Assembly: GCA_035354435.1 (NCBI GenBank)
Contig: DAOQAY010000068.1
Location: 1-14,637 of the forward strand
Direction of reading: 5' to 3'
Source of the DNA: JAKLDO01 sp035354435
GTDB lineage: Bacteria > UBP6 > UBA1177
Length of the DNA: 14,637 nt
The translations under genes were made by a program, and so were the position numbers. Positions 14,267 through 14,637 of this stretch are shown in pieces. Every line of letters begins with the position of its first letter. The stretch's first letter is position 1. The notes under the pieces are model-generated. The model was not told where the DNA came from. It was given only the letters and a program-made list of their open reading frames with translations, and did no database searches.

Positions 14267-14637
14267 TTATTTTCCGAAAACTCTATGTTTGACTTCTTTT
14301 GAATAGGTATAAGCACTTGTAAGGCTGAAGAATATCGAGATCCAGATTAGGATGTAACCGACAAATCTGGGATCCCATTTAATATTGAAAAGAGCATCAA
14401 GTGTTTTTTCATTTATCATAAAGAAGGGGAGGGCAAACATCTGAAACATTGTCTTGATTTTTCCTCCTTGTCCTGCGGCAACGACAAGTCCGTGCTCAAC
14501 GGCCATGGATCTTATACCAAAGATATAGAACTCTCTTGAGAGTATGATGATAACAGGTATGACACTCATTTCACCCATTGATGTTAGAAGCACCAGTGTA
14601 AGGTTGACGATGAATTTATCTGCAAGCGGATCAAGCA
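14267..14637 (-). CDS. pgsA: CDP-diacylglycerol-glycerol-3-phosphate 3-phosphatidyltransferase (C-terminal part, cut by window edge)
   Basis: PgsA is an inner-membrane enzyme that makes phosphatidylglycerol phosphate from CDP-diacylglycerol and glycerol 3-phosphate, the committed step to phosphatidylglycerol and cardiolipin. Seen: the last 122 or so residues, entering the window at LDPLADKF, which is the end of the CDP-alcohol phosphotransferase signature (final D-x-x-x-D, both aspartates present). Next come VIPVIIILSREFYIFGIRSM and VVAAGQGGKIKTMFQM, both typical of PgsA, and a last membrane helix VGYILIWISIFFSLTSAYTY before a basic tail ending VFGK. The N-terminal half, with the first part of the signature, lies outside the window. 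It converges on the tRNA cluster with 24 bp between the ends and no obvious shared terminator. Confidence 0.93.
   Translation of the reverse strand, partial: LDPLADKFIVNLTLVLLTSMGEMSVIPVIIILSREFYIFGIRSMAVEHGLVVAAGQGGKIKTMFQMFALPFFMINEKTLDALFNIKWDPRFVGYILIWISIFFSLTSAYTYSKEVKHRVFGK

Overview
The window looks like chromosomal DNA from a moderately AT-rich, rod-shaped bacterium that is probably diderm and anaerobic. The clues are mreB, a probable lipoprotein, a sigma-54/HPr-kinase cluster and a butyrate kinase pair. The order rpoN - hprK - mannose-family EIIA - HPr - EI recalls the phosphotransfer clusters of Deltaproteobacteria and neighbouring deep-branching phyla. I cannot assign a phylum from sequence alone.

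Layout. (1) 1-332, minus: start of mreB, cut by the window edge. It is divergent from (2) a long plus-strand run from about 440 to 11345: rpoN, hprK, a mannose-family EIIA, ptsH, ptsI, ptb, buk, an unrecognised lipoprotein and ftsK. Spacing within the run is tight: 20 bp, 3 bp, a 4-bp overlap, 0 bp, 12 bp, 13 bp, an 8-bp overlap and a 20-bp overlap. A strong intrinsic-terminator-like hairpin lies just after the buk stop codon, inside the signal-peptide codons of the lipoprotein, so the run may be split into a phosphotransfer/butyrate part and a lipoprotein-ftsK part. (3) 11346-12111: about 770 bp with no intact gene. It holds a broken C-terminal piece of a DUF1566/Lcl_C-type (C-type-lectin-like) protein with an internal stop, an 82-codon minus-strand open fragment with no start codon, and a REP-like motif. 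(4) 12112-13870: a consensus sigma-70 promoter, a DUF4160-DUF2442 gene pair and a THUMP-domain RNA methyltransferase whose start codon overlaps the DUF2442 stop. (5) 13908-14242: a promoter and three tRNA genes, Gly(GCC), Cys(GCA) and Leu(UAA), all with encoded CCA. (6) 14267-14637, minus: the 3' part of pgsA, tail to tail with the tRNAs.

How the genes fit together. EI, HPr and the EIIA domain can form a phosphoryl relay from PEP. HprK would read the energy state and modify HPr at Ser46. No EIIB, EIIC or EIID gene is present, so a regulatory role is more likely than sugar import. Linkage to rpoN suggests shared carbon/nitrogen control, and linkage to ptb-buk (acyl-CoA to acyl phosphate to acid plus ATP) ties this control to fermentative energy conservation. 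FtsK, MreB, PgsA, the rRNA-type methyltransferase and the tRNAs are housekeeping. The accessory material is confined to 11346-12707.

The observations most worth a second look are the terminator inside a signal-peptide reading frame, the DUF1566 remnant whose codon pattern resembles the variable region of a diversity-generating retroelement, the coupling of DUF4160-DUF2442 to a methyltransferase gene, and a pgsA/Gly-Cys-Leu tRNA neighbourhood with the same tRNA order as in E. coli but inverted. No intact, clearly undescribed system was found.
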